Of a DNA stretch of 64,000 nucleotides, positions 17,153-28,628 are shown one piece after another. Under the pieces are notes generated by a model. It was not told where the DNA came from, made no database searches, and saw only the letters and a list, made by a program, of their open reading frames with translations. Numbering within the stretch: the first letter of the stretch is position 1; each line of letters begins with the position of its first letter. Both the position numbers and the translations under genes were made by a program. Source of the stretch: PALSA-612 sp963742925 (lineage in GTDB: Bacteria > Actinomycetota > Thermoleophilia > Gaiellales > Gaiellaceae); contig CAVUNV010000008.1 of NCBI GenBank assembly GCA_963742925.1, forward strand, positions 62,001 through 126,000, read 5' to 3'.

Positions 17153-18334
17153 TCAGGGGCCCGCCAACGAGCGCGCCGCGAAGGCCCTGGCGCCTGCGTT
17201 GGTGCACGTGCCGACACCGCCGGACCGGAGCGACTGGATCGCCCGCCGGACGGAGGGGAGGCTCGACTTCGGCGTGTCGTCCGCGTAGAAGAGCCCCGAC
17301 TGCCAGCGGTCGAGGTTCGATTCGTCGCTGACGTGGAAGATCAGGAATCCGGCGACGGTCGGCTGGCAGGCCGCGAGCGCCACCGCCTCCGCGTAGTACT
17401 CGGCCTGCGTCGTCTCGTCGACGGGGCGTCCGGACCGAGGCTCGTTTCCCTTGTAGACCGGAGCCTTCGTCGCGGGGATGCGCGACTGGACGCCGAACTC
17501 GTCGTAGACGATCGGGAGAGTCGATCCTGTCTGCGCCGTCCCGCCGAACGCAATCGCCAGCAGCACGACGAGCTTCGGGTAGTCGGCGAGCGAGATCGTC
17601 GTCGTCCTCGGGTGAGCGAAGCTCGGCGACACGCTCGAGTTGTCCTCGTACGGATGGAGCGCGAACATGTCCATGATCGGCAGCTTCCGACCGCTCCGGC
17701 GGTAGGCCAGGCCGAGGTCCGTGATGAACGTCGTCGGGGAGTGCTTGCTCGACAGGACGGAATCGTTGCCGCGCGGCGACACGGCTCCGCCGATCACCGT
17801 GAGCGTCGGCGACACCGCCTTGAGTGCATCGTAGGTCCGCGCCAGCAACGCCTCGTAGGCCGGCGCCGCCACATCGGCTCCGCCGGCGCCGAATTGCGGC
17901 ATCCAGAAGCGATTGATGTTCGGCTCGTTGCCGACGATGAAGCGGTGAACGGTCGGGAACGCCCTGGCGAGCGAGGCGGCGAAGGACGCGAAGTCGGATC
18001 GCGCCTGCGCCGTCAGGGGGGTCACGGAGCTGCCGAACGGGTAGACGGACAGGTAGACCGTGATGCCGTCGAGGTCCGCGGCGTCGACCGCGTTCTTCAG
18101 GCTCGCCAGATCCGCGGCGGTCGGCGCCGTCTGGCCGGTGCGCCACTGGGCGGTCAGGCGGATGGCATCGAGGCCGGCGAGCTTGGCGAGATCCATCTTC
18201 GTCTTGGCCAGGACGAGCGTCGGCGCCTTCGCATCGTCCTCGGCCGCACCGACGAACATCCCCGGCGACGCGTGCGCGACAACAGGAACCGCGAGCGCGG
18301 CAACAGTTGCGACGAGAGCGACGAGACGACCCAT
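17153..18334 (-). CDS. Secreted glycoside hydrolase-like protein (clan A TIM barrel)
   Basis: 393 aa with a signal peptide (RLVALVATVAALAVPVVAHA). The fold pattern is a clan GH-A barrel: IVGNEPNINRFW holds the acid/base Glu after Asn (N-E-P), and IVYDEFGVQS near residue 285 holds a Glu in the place of the nucleophile. MDMFALHPYE and FLIFHVSDESNLDRW also fit GH5/GH39-like enzymes. Substrate is unknown. The neighbouring hydrolase suggests an extracellular degradative pair, though they may be transcribed together by accident of spacing (19 bases). Confidence 0.75.
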   Translation of the reverse strand: MGRLVALVATVAALAVPVVAHASPGMFVGAAEDDAKAPTLVLAKTKMDLAKLAGLDAIRLTAQWRTGQTAPTAADLASLKNAVDAADLDGITVYLSVYPFGSSVTPLTAQARSDFASFAASLARAFPTVHRFIVGNEPNINRFWMPQFGAGGADVAAPAYEALLARTYDALKAVSPTLTVIGGAVSPRGNDSVLSSKHSPTTFITDLGLAYRRSGRKLPIMDMFALHPYEDNSSVSPSFAHPRTTTISLADYPKLVVLLAIAFGGTAQTGSTLPIVYDEFGVQSRIPATKAPVYKGNEPRSGRPVDETTQAEYYAEAVALAACQPTVAGFLIFHVSDESNLDRWQSGLFYADDTPKSSLPSVRRAIQSLRSGGVGTCTNAGARAFAARSLAGP

Positions 18335-18447
18335 CCCGCTCGTTCCCTCGGCGCCACCGCGTGGGCTCTTGAGACGGGACTCCCTCGAACGAGCGAGCCG
18401 GGTAAGCTGCGACCTGCCCGGTATCCGCTACGGAACTGGAGCCTGAC

Positions 18448-19110
18448 ATGTTCGACAGCGTCACCGTCATCGGTGCCACCGGCCGCTCCGGCTCGGCCCT
18501 CTGCGCCCGCCTGCGGGAGCGCGGCGTCCGGCTGCTCGAGCACGACGGCGAGCTGATCGTCCTCTGCGTGCCGGATCGGGCGATTCCCGAGGTCGCGCGA
18601 CGGATCGAGCCCGGCCCCTGGCTCTGCCACGTCAGCGGCGCCACTCCCCTCGCCGCGCTCGACCCGCACGAGCTGCGCTTCTCCGTCCATCCCCTGCAGA
18701 CGCTCGTGAAGTGGCGCGGCGCGGAGCAGCTCGACGGAGCGTTCGGCGCGGTCACGGCGGAGAGCGACGCCGCCCGGGAGCGCGGCCTGTGGCTCGCGCG
18801 CACCCTCGGCCTGGAACCCTTCGACCTCCCCGACGAGAGCCGCGTGCTCTACCACGCCGGCGCGATGTTCGCGAGCGGCTACCTGGTCACGCTCCACCGG
18901 GCCGCCGTGTCGCTGTTCGAGCTCGCCGGCGCGCCGCCCGACGGCCTCGTGCCGTTGATGCAGCGCACGATGGAGAACGGTTTCGAGCTCACGGGCCCGA
19001 TCGCGCGCGGCGACTGGGCGACCATGGACGCGCACCTGGAGGCGATCGGCGAGCGCAGGCCGGAGCTCGAGGCCCTCTACCGGGCGCTGGCGGAGGCAAC
19101 GGTCACGTGA
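18448..19110 (+). CDS. Rossmann-fold protein with DUF2520 domain
   Basis: 220 aa. N-terminal dinucleotide-binding fold (VTVIGATGRSGSAL) followed by IVLCVPDRAIPEVA and the C-terminal helical DUF2520 domain (YHAGAMFASGYLVTLHRAA). Related to ketopantoate/F420 reductase-type oxidoreductases; this family is commonly found next to panC and panB and is suspected to act in pantothenate synthesis, possibly as a ketopantoate reductase substitute (inference). Its TGA overlaps the GTG of panC. Confidence 0.88.
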   Translation: MFDSVTVIGATGRSGSALCARLRERGVRLLEHDGELIVLCVPDRAIPEVARRIEPGPWLCHVSGATPLAALDPHELRFSVHPLQTLVKWRGAEQLDGAFGAVTAESDAARERGLWLARTLGLEPFDLPDESRVLYHAGAMFASGYLVTLHRAAVSLFELAGAPPDGLVPLMQRTMENGFELTGPIARGDWATMDAHLEAIGERRPELEALYRALAEATVT

Positions 19111-19881
19111 GGACACTCAGGACGATCCGCGAGATCCGGGACGCACTCACGCCGCTCCGCCCCGGCTCACGCGTCGGTCTCGTACCGACGATGGGCGCCT
19201 TCCATGCCGGCCACGAGTCGCTGCTCACGGCGGCCCGCGCCGAGTGCGACGTCGTCGTCGTCAGCCTCTTCGTCAACCCGGCCCAGTTCGGCGAGACGGC
19301 CGATCTGGACAGCTATCCCCGCAGACGAGGCGCGCGACGCCGGCATCGCGGCCGAGGCGGGCGTCGACCTCCTGTTCGCCCCGTCCGCCGGAGAGATGTA
19401 CCCGGACGGCTTCCAGACCTGGATCGACGTCACCGAGCTCGGCTCGATCCTCGAGGGCGCCTTCCGCCCCGGGCATTTCCGCGCCGTCGCCACCGTCTGC
19501 TGCAAGCTCTTCAACATCGTCCGCCCCGACGCCGCCTACTTCGGCCAGAAGGACGCCCAGCAGGTCGAGGTCGTGCGCCGCCTGATCCGTGACCTCGACC
19601 TGGAGCTCGAGCTCCGTGTCCTCCCCACCGTCCGCGACGAGGACGGGCTCGCGCTCTCCTCCCGGAACGCGCTGCTCTCGCCGGAGGATCGTGAGCGGGC
19701 GGCCGTGCTGCCGCGCGCGCTCGAGACCCGCGACCCGGCTGCCGCCCGCCGCATGCTGAACGGCTTCGACGTCGACTACGTCGAGGTCGCACCTTTCGAC
19801 CCGCCCGTCCTCGCCGCCGCCGTCCGGATCGGCGGCACACGCCTGATCGACAACGTCCCGCTGGAAGGAGCACGCCCATGA
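19107..19881 (+). CDS. panC: Pantothenate synthetase, frame broken by one base
   Basis: ATP-dependent condensation of pantoate and beta-alanine. The first frame gives VGLVPTMGAFHAGHESLL (PTMG-HxGH nucleotide motif), VVVVSLFVNPAQFG and DLDSYPR; the second gives DEARDAGIAAEAGVDLLFAP, FNIVRPDAAYFGQKDAQQ and SSRNALLSPEDR. They join exactly if the A at 19323 is removed (CCC CGC GAC GAG). The locus length, 775 bases, is a multiple of three plus one. GTG 19107 overlaps the previous stop, and the end overlaps panB (ATGA), so the operon is otherwise intact and the break looks like a sequence error. Expected product about 257 aa, a little short of the usual 280. Confidence 0.88.
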
Positions 19882-20774
19882 GCACCCGTCCGCGAAGGCC
19901 CGCACCCTCGACTCCCGCACCCGGCAAGCTGCCGCTGCCCGAGCTCGCCGAGATGAAGCGCCGCGGCGACCGGATCGTCATGGTCACGGCCTACGACGCG
20001 CCGAGCGGCCGGCTCGCCGACGAGGCCGGAGTCGACCTGATCCTCGTCGGGGACACGGCCGGAATGGTCATGCACGGCCATCCCTCGACGGTGCCGGTGT
20101 CGATGGACGAGATGGTGTTCATGTGCCGGTGGGTGACGCGCGGCGCCCGCCGTCCGATCGTGATCGGCGACCTTCCGTTCGGCTCCTACCAGGTCTCCGA
20201 CGAGGAGGCCGTGCGGAACGCGATCCGGCTCGTCAAGGAGGGAGGCGCCGACGTCGTCAAGCTCGAGGGAGCAGGGCCGATGCTCTCCCGCGTGCGCGCG
20301 ATCATCGAGGCGGGCATCCCGGTGATGGGTCACGTCGGGCTGACGCCGCAGACCGCCACCGCGCTCGGCGGCTTCAAGGCGCAGGGCCGGACGGCCGACA
20401 AGGCAGAGCGGCTGCACGACGACGCCCTCGCGCTGGAGGCGGTCGGCTGCTTCGCGGTCGTGCTCGAAGCCGTGCCCGCACCGGTGGCGTCGCGCGTCAC
20501 GGCCGCGCTCCACGTTCCGACGATCGGGATCGGCGCGGGCGTCGACTGCGACGGCCAGGTGCTCGTCTGGCACGACCTGCTCGGCTTCACCGAGTCGACC
20601 CCCCGCTTCGTCAAGCGCTACGCCGAGATCGGCGACGAGATCCGGCAAGCGCTCGAGCACTATGCCGACGACGTCCGCGGCCGGCGCTTCCCCGAGCAGC
20701 AGCACACGTACGCGATGCCCGCAGACGAGCTGGCCGCGTTCGAGCAGTCGACGCGTCAGCGAGTGGACGCGTAA
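19878..20774 (+). CDS. panB: 3-methyl-2-oxobutanoate hydroxymethyltransferase
   Basis: 298 aa TIM-barrel enzyme making ketopantoate from 2-oxoisovalerate with methylene-tetrahydrofolate. VMVTAYDAPSGRLADEAGVD, LVGDTAGMVMHGH (Mg-binding Asp), VKLEG, GHVGLTPQ and GIGAG are all present. The family catalytic Glu is in VLEAVPA. Third gene of the pantothenate operon; it ends tail-to-tail with a membrane protein gene, overlapping it by 19 bases. Confidence 0.96.
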   Translation: MSTRPRRPAPSTPAPGKLPLPELAEMKRRGDRIVMVTAYDAPSGRLADEAGVDLILVGDTAGMVMHGHPSTVPVSMDEMVFMCRWVTRGARRPIVIGDLPFGSYQVSDEEAVRNAIRLVKEGGADVVKLEGAGPMLSRVRAIIEAGIPVMGHVGLTPQTATALGGFKAQGRTADKAERLHDDALALEAVGCFAVVLEAVPAPVASRVTAALHVPTIGIGAGVDCDGQVLVWHDLLGFTESTPRFVKRYAEIGDEIRQALEHYADDVRGRRFPEQQHTYAMPADELAAFEQSTRQRVDA

Positions 20775-21415
20775 GCGAGGGTGCCGAACAGGATCGCGAA
20801 CAGCGCCGCGACTCCGAACGCCGCCGCCGCCTTGCTCCACGGCCAGCGCTGGGTCTCCCGGATCCCGATCAGGACGAGCGCCAGCGTCCAGAGCAGGAAG
20901 AACGCGTCGATGCCGCGGAAGACGTCGACCCCTGTCCCGTGGTCTGCGCGGCCGCTCCTGAACACGTCGGCCCCGTAGATCGCAAGTCGGACGGGCCAGA
21001 CGAAGACGAGCGCCAGGATGAAGGGGGCGGTCGCCAGTCCGGCGATGTGCCGGGCGAGCCTGTAGCCGGAGGTCGCACCGAGCCCGCGCGCGCCGAGGTA
21101 GAAGAGCGCGCCGCCGAGCCAGAAGTTGGAGAGCCCCACCACCATGCCGCCGATGATCGTCTCCACCGTGAGCGTCAGGCCGCTCAGCTCGCGGTAGTAC
21201 TCGTACGGCGGCTCCAGCGCGACCAGCGACAGGAACATCGAGACACCGGCGACGAAGAGCACCGCGAGCAGCGGCTCCTGGAGCGCATCGGCCGCTTCAC
21301 GCGACTCGTCCCGCAGGCCGGCGAAGAACGACCCGGGCGCGTAGAGAAGGCTCGGAAGCCGCGACCACCACCGGCGCTCCAACGCCTCCGGGCTTGACGG
21401 TGTGGAGGTGCTCAC
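20756..21415 (-). CDS. Membrane protein, Yip1-family-like
   Basis: 219 aa from GTG 21415, with about five hydrophobic helices. LLYAPGSFFAGLRDE near the N-terminus is the P-x-x-x-F segment that precedes the first helix in Yip1-type bacterial membrane proteins. No catalytic motif. The longer frame to 21460 has no start signal and a composition unlike the rest. Role unknown. Confidence 0.65.
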   Translation of the reverse strand: MSTSTPSSPEALERRWWSRLPSLLYAPGSFFAGLRDESREAADALQEPLLAVLFVAGVSMFLSLVALEPPYEYYRELSGLTLTVETIIGGMVVGLSNFWLGGALFYLGARGLGATSGYRLARHIAGLATAPFILALVFVWPVRLAIYGADVFRSGRADHGTGVDVFRGIDAFFLLWTLALVLIGIRETQRWPWSKAAAAFGVAALFAILFGTLAYASTR

Positions 21416-21464
21416 GGCGGCCAGCTTAGTGGCGTGCGCGTTCCGGCACAGAGCCGTCACGGAC

Positions 21465-21488
21465 GTATGGCACCATGTATGGCACCAT
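21465..21488. promoter_or_regulatory. Tandem 12-bp repeat at the antitoxin start, likely RHH operator
   Basis: GTATGGCACCAT occurs twice in direct tandem (21465-21476, 21477-21488), each unit carrying ATGG-CA-CCAT dyad symmetry, directly over the start of the ribbon-helix-helix gene. This layout fits autoregulation by the VapB-type antitoxin. Confidence 0.5.
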
Positions 21489-21712
21489 GGCCCGGATGCT
21501 GAAGACGACCGTGTATCTGCCTCCCGACCTCAAGGCACGGCTCGAGCGCGTTGCAGCCGAGCGGGGCCAGTCGGAGGCGGACGTGATCCGCACGGCGCTC
21601 GAGGCATTCACCGCGGAGGCCCGCCCGCGACCTCGGCTGCCCTTGTTCCGCCGGTGCGATCGAGACCATCAAGGACTGGGACAAGGCCATGGAAGGCTTC
21701 GGCGAGGATTGA
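21487..21712 (+). pseudogene. Ribbon-helix-helix antitoxin (VapB type), frameshifted
   Basis: MLKTTVYLPPDLKARLERVA is a CopG/Arc-type RHH DNA-binding strand and helix, followed by RGQSEADVIRTALEAF. After PRLPLFR the frame must shift by one base (extra C at 21650-21652) to read GAIETIKDWDKAMEGFGED and the TGA at 21710-21712, the usual end of such antitoxins. Length 226 is a multiple of three plus one. The stop overlaps a TTG that starts the toxin. Confidence 0.65.
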
Positions 21713-22116
21713 TCGTGGTCGACACCAGTGCTCTCTTCGCCCGACGGCGACAACCTCCGGGCACGCGGTTCCGCCGGGTACTCGACCGAGGAATCGCCTC
21801 CTCCGTGCTGTCGCCGTTCGTGCTCGCCGAGATCGACTACTTCCTGAGCCGTCGAGGGCGTCAACGCGGAGATCAGCTTCCTCGACGAGGTCGCTGCAGG
21901 CGCCTACAGCTTGGCCCGTTCGCGTCGGACGTCGATCACGCGAGCGGGATCCTCAAGCAGTACGCCGACCTGAAGATCGGGCTCACGGACGCCTCGATCG
22001 TCGTCCTCGCGGGCCGCTACGGGACGAACCGCGTGCTGACCTTCGACGAGCGTCACTTCCGTGCGCTGCGGACTCCGGCGGGCGAGCCGTTCCTGGTTCT
22101 GCCCGCAGACGCCTGA
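21709..22116 (+). pseudogene. PIN-domain toxin (VapC type), degenerate reading frame
   Basis: From TTG 21709 the frame begins IVVDTSALFA with the first PIN-domain Asp and ends GLTDASIVVLAGRYGTNRVLTFDERHF with two more conserved Asp positions, so it is a VapC RNase. Between, SPFVLAEIDYFLSRR is good, but two stretches read sensibly only in other frames: DGDNLRAR near 21745 and VNAEISFLDEVAAGAYSLA around 21860-21915. Compensating one-base shifts explain why a single open frame survives. Either several sequence errors or a decayed toxin; the antitoxin in front is also broken, which favours decay. Confidence 0.65.
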
Positions 22117-22134
22117 GCTGGACGCGCCGCGGCC

Positions 22135-22527
22135 TCACCCTGCCAGCCGGTAATAGACCTCGAGTCGATTGCCGCAGGGATCGCAGAAGAAGACGGCGTA
22201 GTAGTCCGGCCCGTAGGGCATTCGCTTCGGGCCGCTGATCTCTCGGCCGCCGGCGGCTTCGACCACGGCGGCGATGCGATCGACCTCGGCGGGCTCGGAG
22301 ACCCAGAACGCGATCCGGTTCTCGTTGGGGACGTGATCGCCGCTCTCGGTGACCGCGAAGTACGCGGCGGAGGGGAGGTCGTCGTCGGTGGCGAACACCT
22401 TCCAGTCGTCGCCGTGATAGCGCCCGACGAAACCGAGAGCCGGCAGCAGGGCCTCGTAGAAGGGAAGCGCCTCGGCCACGGAGGAGACGCGGAGATCGAC
22501 GTGGCCGAAGGGGTTCCGCGTCGCCAC
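22135..22527 (-). CDS. VOC (glyoxalase/bleomycin-resistance) family protein
   Basis: 130 aa, two beta-alpha-beta-beta-beta modules: FGHVDLRVSSVAEALPFYEALLPALGF and NRIAFWVSEPAEVDRIAAVVEAAGG, ending in VFFCDPCGNRLEVYYR with the metal-ligand Glu. Such proteins isomerise, conjugate or bind small molecules; the substrate cannot be inferred. It follows uvrA by six bases on the same strand. Confidence 0.88.
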   Translation of the reverse strand: MATRNPFGHVDLRVSSVAEALPFYEALLPALGFVGRYHGDDWKVFATDDDLPSAAYFAVTESGDHVPNENRIAFWVSEPAEVDRIAAVVEAAGGREISGPKRMPYGPDYYAVFFCDPCGNRLEVYYRLAG

Positions 22528-22533
22528 GCCCGC

Positions 22534-25374
<2,841 letters not shown>

Positions 25375-25383
25375 AACCAAGCC

Positions 25384-25419
25384 AGTCTACCGAGCCGTAT
25401 CGGACGGGAACGTATGTTC
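25384..25419 (-). promoter_or_regulatory. uvrA promoter with LexA-type SOS box
   Basis: On the minus strand a TAGACT -10 box (25384-25389) is preceded by the palindrome GAACGTATGTTC (25408-25419), matching the actinobacterial/Bacillus LexA consensus GAAC-N4-GTTC. The box covers the -35 region, the right place for repression. Only one such site was noticed in the window. Confidence 0.7.
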
Positions 25420-25483
25420 TGTTCGACGCTGCGAGACGCTCACTCCGGCCGTGGAACAGCCGCGCCACCAAGGGAAGGGGGTA

Positions 25484-25512
25484 CACGGGGGAAACCGGTC
25501 GTTCTGCCCGTG
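25484..25512 (-). terminator. GGGGGAAAC-family hairpin, copy 4, after PH-domain gene
   Basis: CACGGGGGAAAC (25484-25495) and GTTCTGCCCGTG (25501-25512) pair imperfectly, one base after the stop of the PH-domain gene. The minus-strand 3' flank ACCCCCTTCCCTT is the same pyrimidine tract found beside the copy at 7910, so the two are homologous elements. Confidence 0.5.
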
Positions 25513-25513
25513 C

Positions 25514-25939
25514 TTAGGCGGCGAGACGCTCGACCAGGTCGCGCACGCGCCGCGGGTCGGGCACGTACTCGACCTCGAGCGGGCCCGCCTGCAGCGTGCC
25601 GTAGCCGAGCACGCGGCCCGGAAGCGACTGGTCGAGCGAGACGATGCGCAACGAGCGGAGCATCACCGCCGACGCGCGCCGGTGCACGACGCCGTGCACC
25701 AGGAAGACCTTCTCGGTCGTGACGACGAGCCTCGTCCGGTCCCAGCGCACCACGGCGACGAGGGCGATCACGGCTGCGATCGCGAGCACGAGCGCACCCG
25801 CCACGGGAACGGGCCAGGGGAGCGCCAGCAGCAGGATCCCGCCCGCGGCGAGCAGAAGCGCGCGGGAGAACGGACGCGCGAGGACGGCGCTGTGCCGGCG
25901 CGCGTCGAGGCAGACATGCTCCTCGGGACGGATTCCCAC
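25514..25939 (-). CDS. Membrane protein with bacterial PH-like domain
   Basis: 141 aa from GTG 25939. Two hydrophobic helices (ALLLAAGGILLLALPWPVPVAGALVLAIAAVIALVAVV) precede a C-terminal small beta domain (TRLVVTTEKVFLVHGVVHRRASAVMLRSLRIVSLDQSLPGRVLGYGTLQA; key parts TTEKVF and VLGYGTL) typical of bPH2/YdbT proteins. The longer frame to 26017 would run into the divergent gene start and is rejected. Function of the family is unknown. Confidence 0.75.
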   Translation of the reverse strand: MGIRPEEHVCLDARRHSAVLARPFSRALLLAAGGILLLALPWPVPVAGALVLAIAAVIALVAVVRWDRTRLVVTTEKVFLVHGVVHRRASAVMLRSLRIVSLDQSLPGRVLGYGTLQAGPLEVEYVPDPRRVRDLVERLAA

Positions 25940-26007
25940 GCTGACGGCTTCGGCGGCGTTCCCGCCATTCCTCTTGCCCGCGCCGAGCCTTCGGCTATCG
26001 TCGGAAG

Positions 26008-26445
26008 GTGGAAACACGGCGTGAGCGGGTCGTTCGCAACTGGCCGGCCGTCTTGCTATCCGTGGTTGCCATCGTCCTGATTCCGTGGGCGATCGCGATC
26101 GGCCTGCTCCTGCCGTCGCGCCAGGTGGCCGACCACTGGGACGCCGCCTGGACGGGGTTCGACATCATTCTCGCCGCGTCGCTCCTGGCGACGGCGTACG
26201 TGACGTTGAAGCGTCGCGACCTGGTGCAGGTGTTCGCCCCGATCAGCGGCACGCTGCTCCTCTGCGACGCCTGGTTCGACGTGCTGACCGCGTCGACCGG
26301 GACCGACCTCGAGATCGCGATCCTGCTCGCCGTCTTCGGAGAGGTGCCGCTCGCGATCATCTGCTTCCTGCTCGCGGCGGGCACCACCGGATCGCTGACG
26401 AGGGCTAATGCCAGGCTTGTCGTCCGCCGATTCAGGCTACTGTAG
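26008..26445 (+). CDS. Four-helix membrane protein of unknown function
   Basis: 145 aa, with four hydrophobic segments (WPAVLLSVVAIVLIPWAIAIG; FDIILAASLLATAYVTL; VFAPISGTLLLCDAWFDVLT; ILLAVFGEVPLAIICFLLAAG) and a basic C-terminus. GTG 26008 lies seven bases after a TATCGT box (25996-26001), consistent with a leaderless transcript. Not recognised as a named family. Next to an MprF-like gene 36 bases downstream. Confidence 0.7.
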   Translation: METRRERVVRNWPAVLLSVVAIVLIPWAIAIGLLLPSRQVADHWDAAWTGFDIILAASLLATAYVTLKRRDLVQVFAPISGTLLLCDAWFDVLTASTGTDLEIAILLAVFGEVPLAIICFLLAAGTTGSLTRANARLVVRRFRLL

Positions 26446-26481
26446 GCGTCGCGCCCGCGTCGCCCGCCCCCGCGCAACACC

Positions 26482-28380
26482 ATGATCAGACTCGAACGAC
26501 ATGAGCTCGGCCCACGCGTGCGCGTGCTCGGCTACCGCGTCCACGAATGGCAGCTCGGCGTCGGCGTCGCCGCGCTGGGATGCGCGCTGCGACTGGCCGG
26601 GGTCGTGGACGACGCCGGAGCCGCACTGCTCGCCGCCGGTGCCTGCTGGCTCTTCGTCAAGGACTGGCACGACCTCTTCCCCTCCCGGCGCGACACCGCC
26701 TCCTGGCGGCCCTTCCTGCACAAGCGCGTTGCGGCCCTCCGCGAGGCGCGCCGCGGCGACGGGCTCCCCGGTCTCGCCGCAGCGGCGGCCGCGATCACCG
26801 GGATCGTCAACATCTGCTCCGCGCTGACGCCGAGCGTCTCCTGGCGCGGCCACCTGCTTCTGCAGGTCGAGCCGGTCAGCGCCCTCCCCGTCTTCCACGT
26901 GCTGGCGCTCCCTGCGAGCGCGGCGCTGATCGTCACCGCCTTCTACCTCGCCCGCCGGCGGCGGCGTGCGCTCCACGCGGCGCTCGCCTTCCTCGTCCTG
27001 CTCGGGACGTTCGACGTGCTGAAGGGACTGGACGTCGAGGAGGCCGCTCTGTCGTTCGCCGTGGCCGGGCTGCTGTGGTGGGGACGAGACGCGTTCTACG
27101 TCCGGCACGACCCGATCAGGCTGCGCGGGGCGGCCTGGCGCGTGCCGGCGATCGTGATCGGCGCCTATTCCCTGACCGCCCTCGCGGCGGCGATCGCCGC
27201 TCCCCACGCCGGGCTGTCTGCGATCCGGCGCGAAGCCGCCGACCTGCTCCTTCTCGACCAGGGGCCGATCCGGTTCGGCGACGAGCTCGGCTGGGTGCCG
27301 CTCGGCGCCGGATTGCTCGGGATGCTCTCGCTGCTCGCGATCGCCTACGTGGTCTTCCGCCCGCTGGCGGCGCCGCGCAGCCTGCCCGACGGCCAGGCAA
27401 GGCGCACGGCGGTGGAGCTGGTGCGGCGCCACGGCTCAGACACGCTCTCCTTCTTCAAGCTGCGGCGCGACGCGCGCTACCTCTTCTCGCCGGACGGGCG
27501 CGCCTTCGTCGGCTACCGGATCGAGAACGGCGTGCTGCTCGTCTCCGGCGACCCGGTGGGGCCGGACGCCGCTCTGCCCGAGCTCGCCCGCGAGGTGTGC
27601 CGGTTCACGGAGCTGCACGGGCTCGGGCTCGGAGTGCTGGGCGCAAGCGAGGGAATGCTGGAGCTGTGGCGCGAAGCAGGCTTGCGGACGCTCTACATCG
27701 GCGACGAGGCGATCGTCGAGACGTCGAGCTTCTCGCTCGAGGGCCGGACGATCCGTAAGGTGCGCCAGTCGGTGTCGCGGCTCGAGAAAGCCGGCTATCA
27801 GGCGACGCTCGTGGACGTGGCGGCCCTCGACGAGCCGACGACCCGCGAGCTGGAGCGGGTCTCGCGCCTCTGGCGTGACGGCCAGGCAGAGCGCGGGTTC
27901 TCCATGGCGATGGACTCCCTGCGCTGCGAGGAGCACTGCGACGGGGCCGTCGTGGTCGCCCGGGACGGGGAAGGGCGCATCCGCGGGTTCATCCACTTCG
28001 TCCCCTCCTACGGCCGCCCGGCAATGTCGCTGTCGTTGATGCGCCGCGACCGGGAGACGCCGAACGGATTGATGGAGTTCCTCGTCGTCCGCGCGATCGA
28101 GTTGCTCCGGGACGCGGACGTTGAGGAGGTGTCGCTCAACTTCGCCGCGTTCGCGCGCTTCATGCACCGTCCCCGCAACCCGGTCGAGCGGCTCGTCGGC
28201 CGCGTCGCCCGCCTCGCGAACCCGTACTTCCAGATCGAGAGCCTCTACCGCTTCAACGCGAAGTTCCAGCCTCGCTGGGAGCCCCGCTACCTGGCCTACG
28301 AGCGCGCCAGGAGGCTGCCGCGCGTCGGGCTGGCGGCGATGTGGGCCGAAGGACAGCTGCCCAAACCCGCCATTCGGTAG
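26482..28380 (+). CDS. MprF-like phosphatidylglycerol lysyltransferase (DUF2156 domain)
   Basis: 632 aa. The N-terminal ~300 residues contain about seven hydrophobic helices; the C-terminal half is a cytoplasmic DUF2156 acyltransferase fold (DTLSFFKLRRDARYLFS, RIENGVLLVSGDPVGP, YIGDEAIVETSSFSLEG, IRKVRQSVSRLEKAGY and FHMHRP-like AAFARFMHRPRNP). Enzymes of this type move lysine or alanine from aminoacyl-tRNA to phosphatidylglycerol and flip the product, lowering membrane charge. Length is shorter than full MprF (about 840 aa), so the flippase part may be reduced. The small membrane gene that follows overlaps its stop by one base. Confidence 0.85.
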   Translation: MIRLERHELGPRVRVLGYRVHEWQLGVGVAALGCALRLAGVVDDAGAALLAAGACWLFVKDWHDLFPSRRDTASWRPFLHKRVAALREARRGDGLPGLAAAAAAITGIVNICSALTPSVSWRGHLLLQVEPVSALPVFHVLALPASAALIVTAFYLARRRRRALHAALAFLVLLGTFDVLKGLDVEEAALSFAVAGLLWWGRDAFYVRHDPIRLRGAAWRVPAIVIGAYSLTALAAAIAAPHAGLSAIRREAADLLLLDQGPIRFGDELGWVPLGAGLLGMLSLLAIAYVVFRPLAAPRSLPDGQARRTAVELVRRHGSDTLSFFKLRRDARYLFSPDGRAFVGYRIENGVLLVSGDPVGPDAALPELAREVCRFTELHGLGLGVLGASEGMLELWREAGLRTLYIGDEAIVETSSFSLEGRTIRKVRQSVSRLEKAGYQATLVDVAALDEPTTRELERVSRLWRDGQAERGFSMAMDSLRCEEHCDGAVVVARDGEGRIRGFIHFVPSYGRPAMSLSLMRRDRETPNGLMEFLVVRAIELLRDADVEEVSLNFAAFARFMHRPRNPVERLVGRVARLANPYFQIESLYRFNAKFQPRWEPRYLAYERARRLPRVGLAAMWAEGQLPKPAIR

Positions 28381-28577
28381 TGCCTATTCGGCGCTCGACG
28401 CTCGTCCTGGCGTGGTGGGTCGCGGCGGGTCTCGCCGAGCTGACGATCGCGATCGTGCTGCTCGCCTACGGCTACTGGTACACGATCTTCGGCACCGCTC
28501 CGGCGACGGCAGTCTGCGTCTATTTCGCGCTCCAGGAACGGCGCCGGGCGCAGTCGAGCACCGGCCAGAGCCAGTAG
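28380..28577 (+). CDS. Small membrane protein
   Basis: 65 aa from GTG 28380, which overlaps the MprF-like stop (TAGTG). Two hydrophobic helices (STLVLAWWVAAGLAELTIAIVLLAYGYW and GTAPATAVCVYFAL) and a charged C-terminus. Coupled translation suggests a partner role for the MprF-like protein. Family not recognised. Confidence 0.6.
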   Translation: MPIRRSTLVLAWWVAAGLAELTIAIVLLAYGYWYTIFGTAPATAVCVYFALQERRRAQSSTGQSQ

Positions 28578-28628
28578 GGTGCCTCCAACTGTGGGACGCG
28601 AGTGTCCTGCGCCGACGAAGGAGCACCC

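Noticed and set aside
21475..22116. A single 213-aa RHH-PIN fusion protein
   Set aside because: The middle reads only in other frames; separate antitoxin and toxin genes with a TTGA overlap explain the sequence better.
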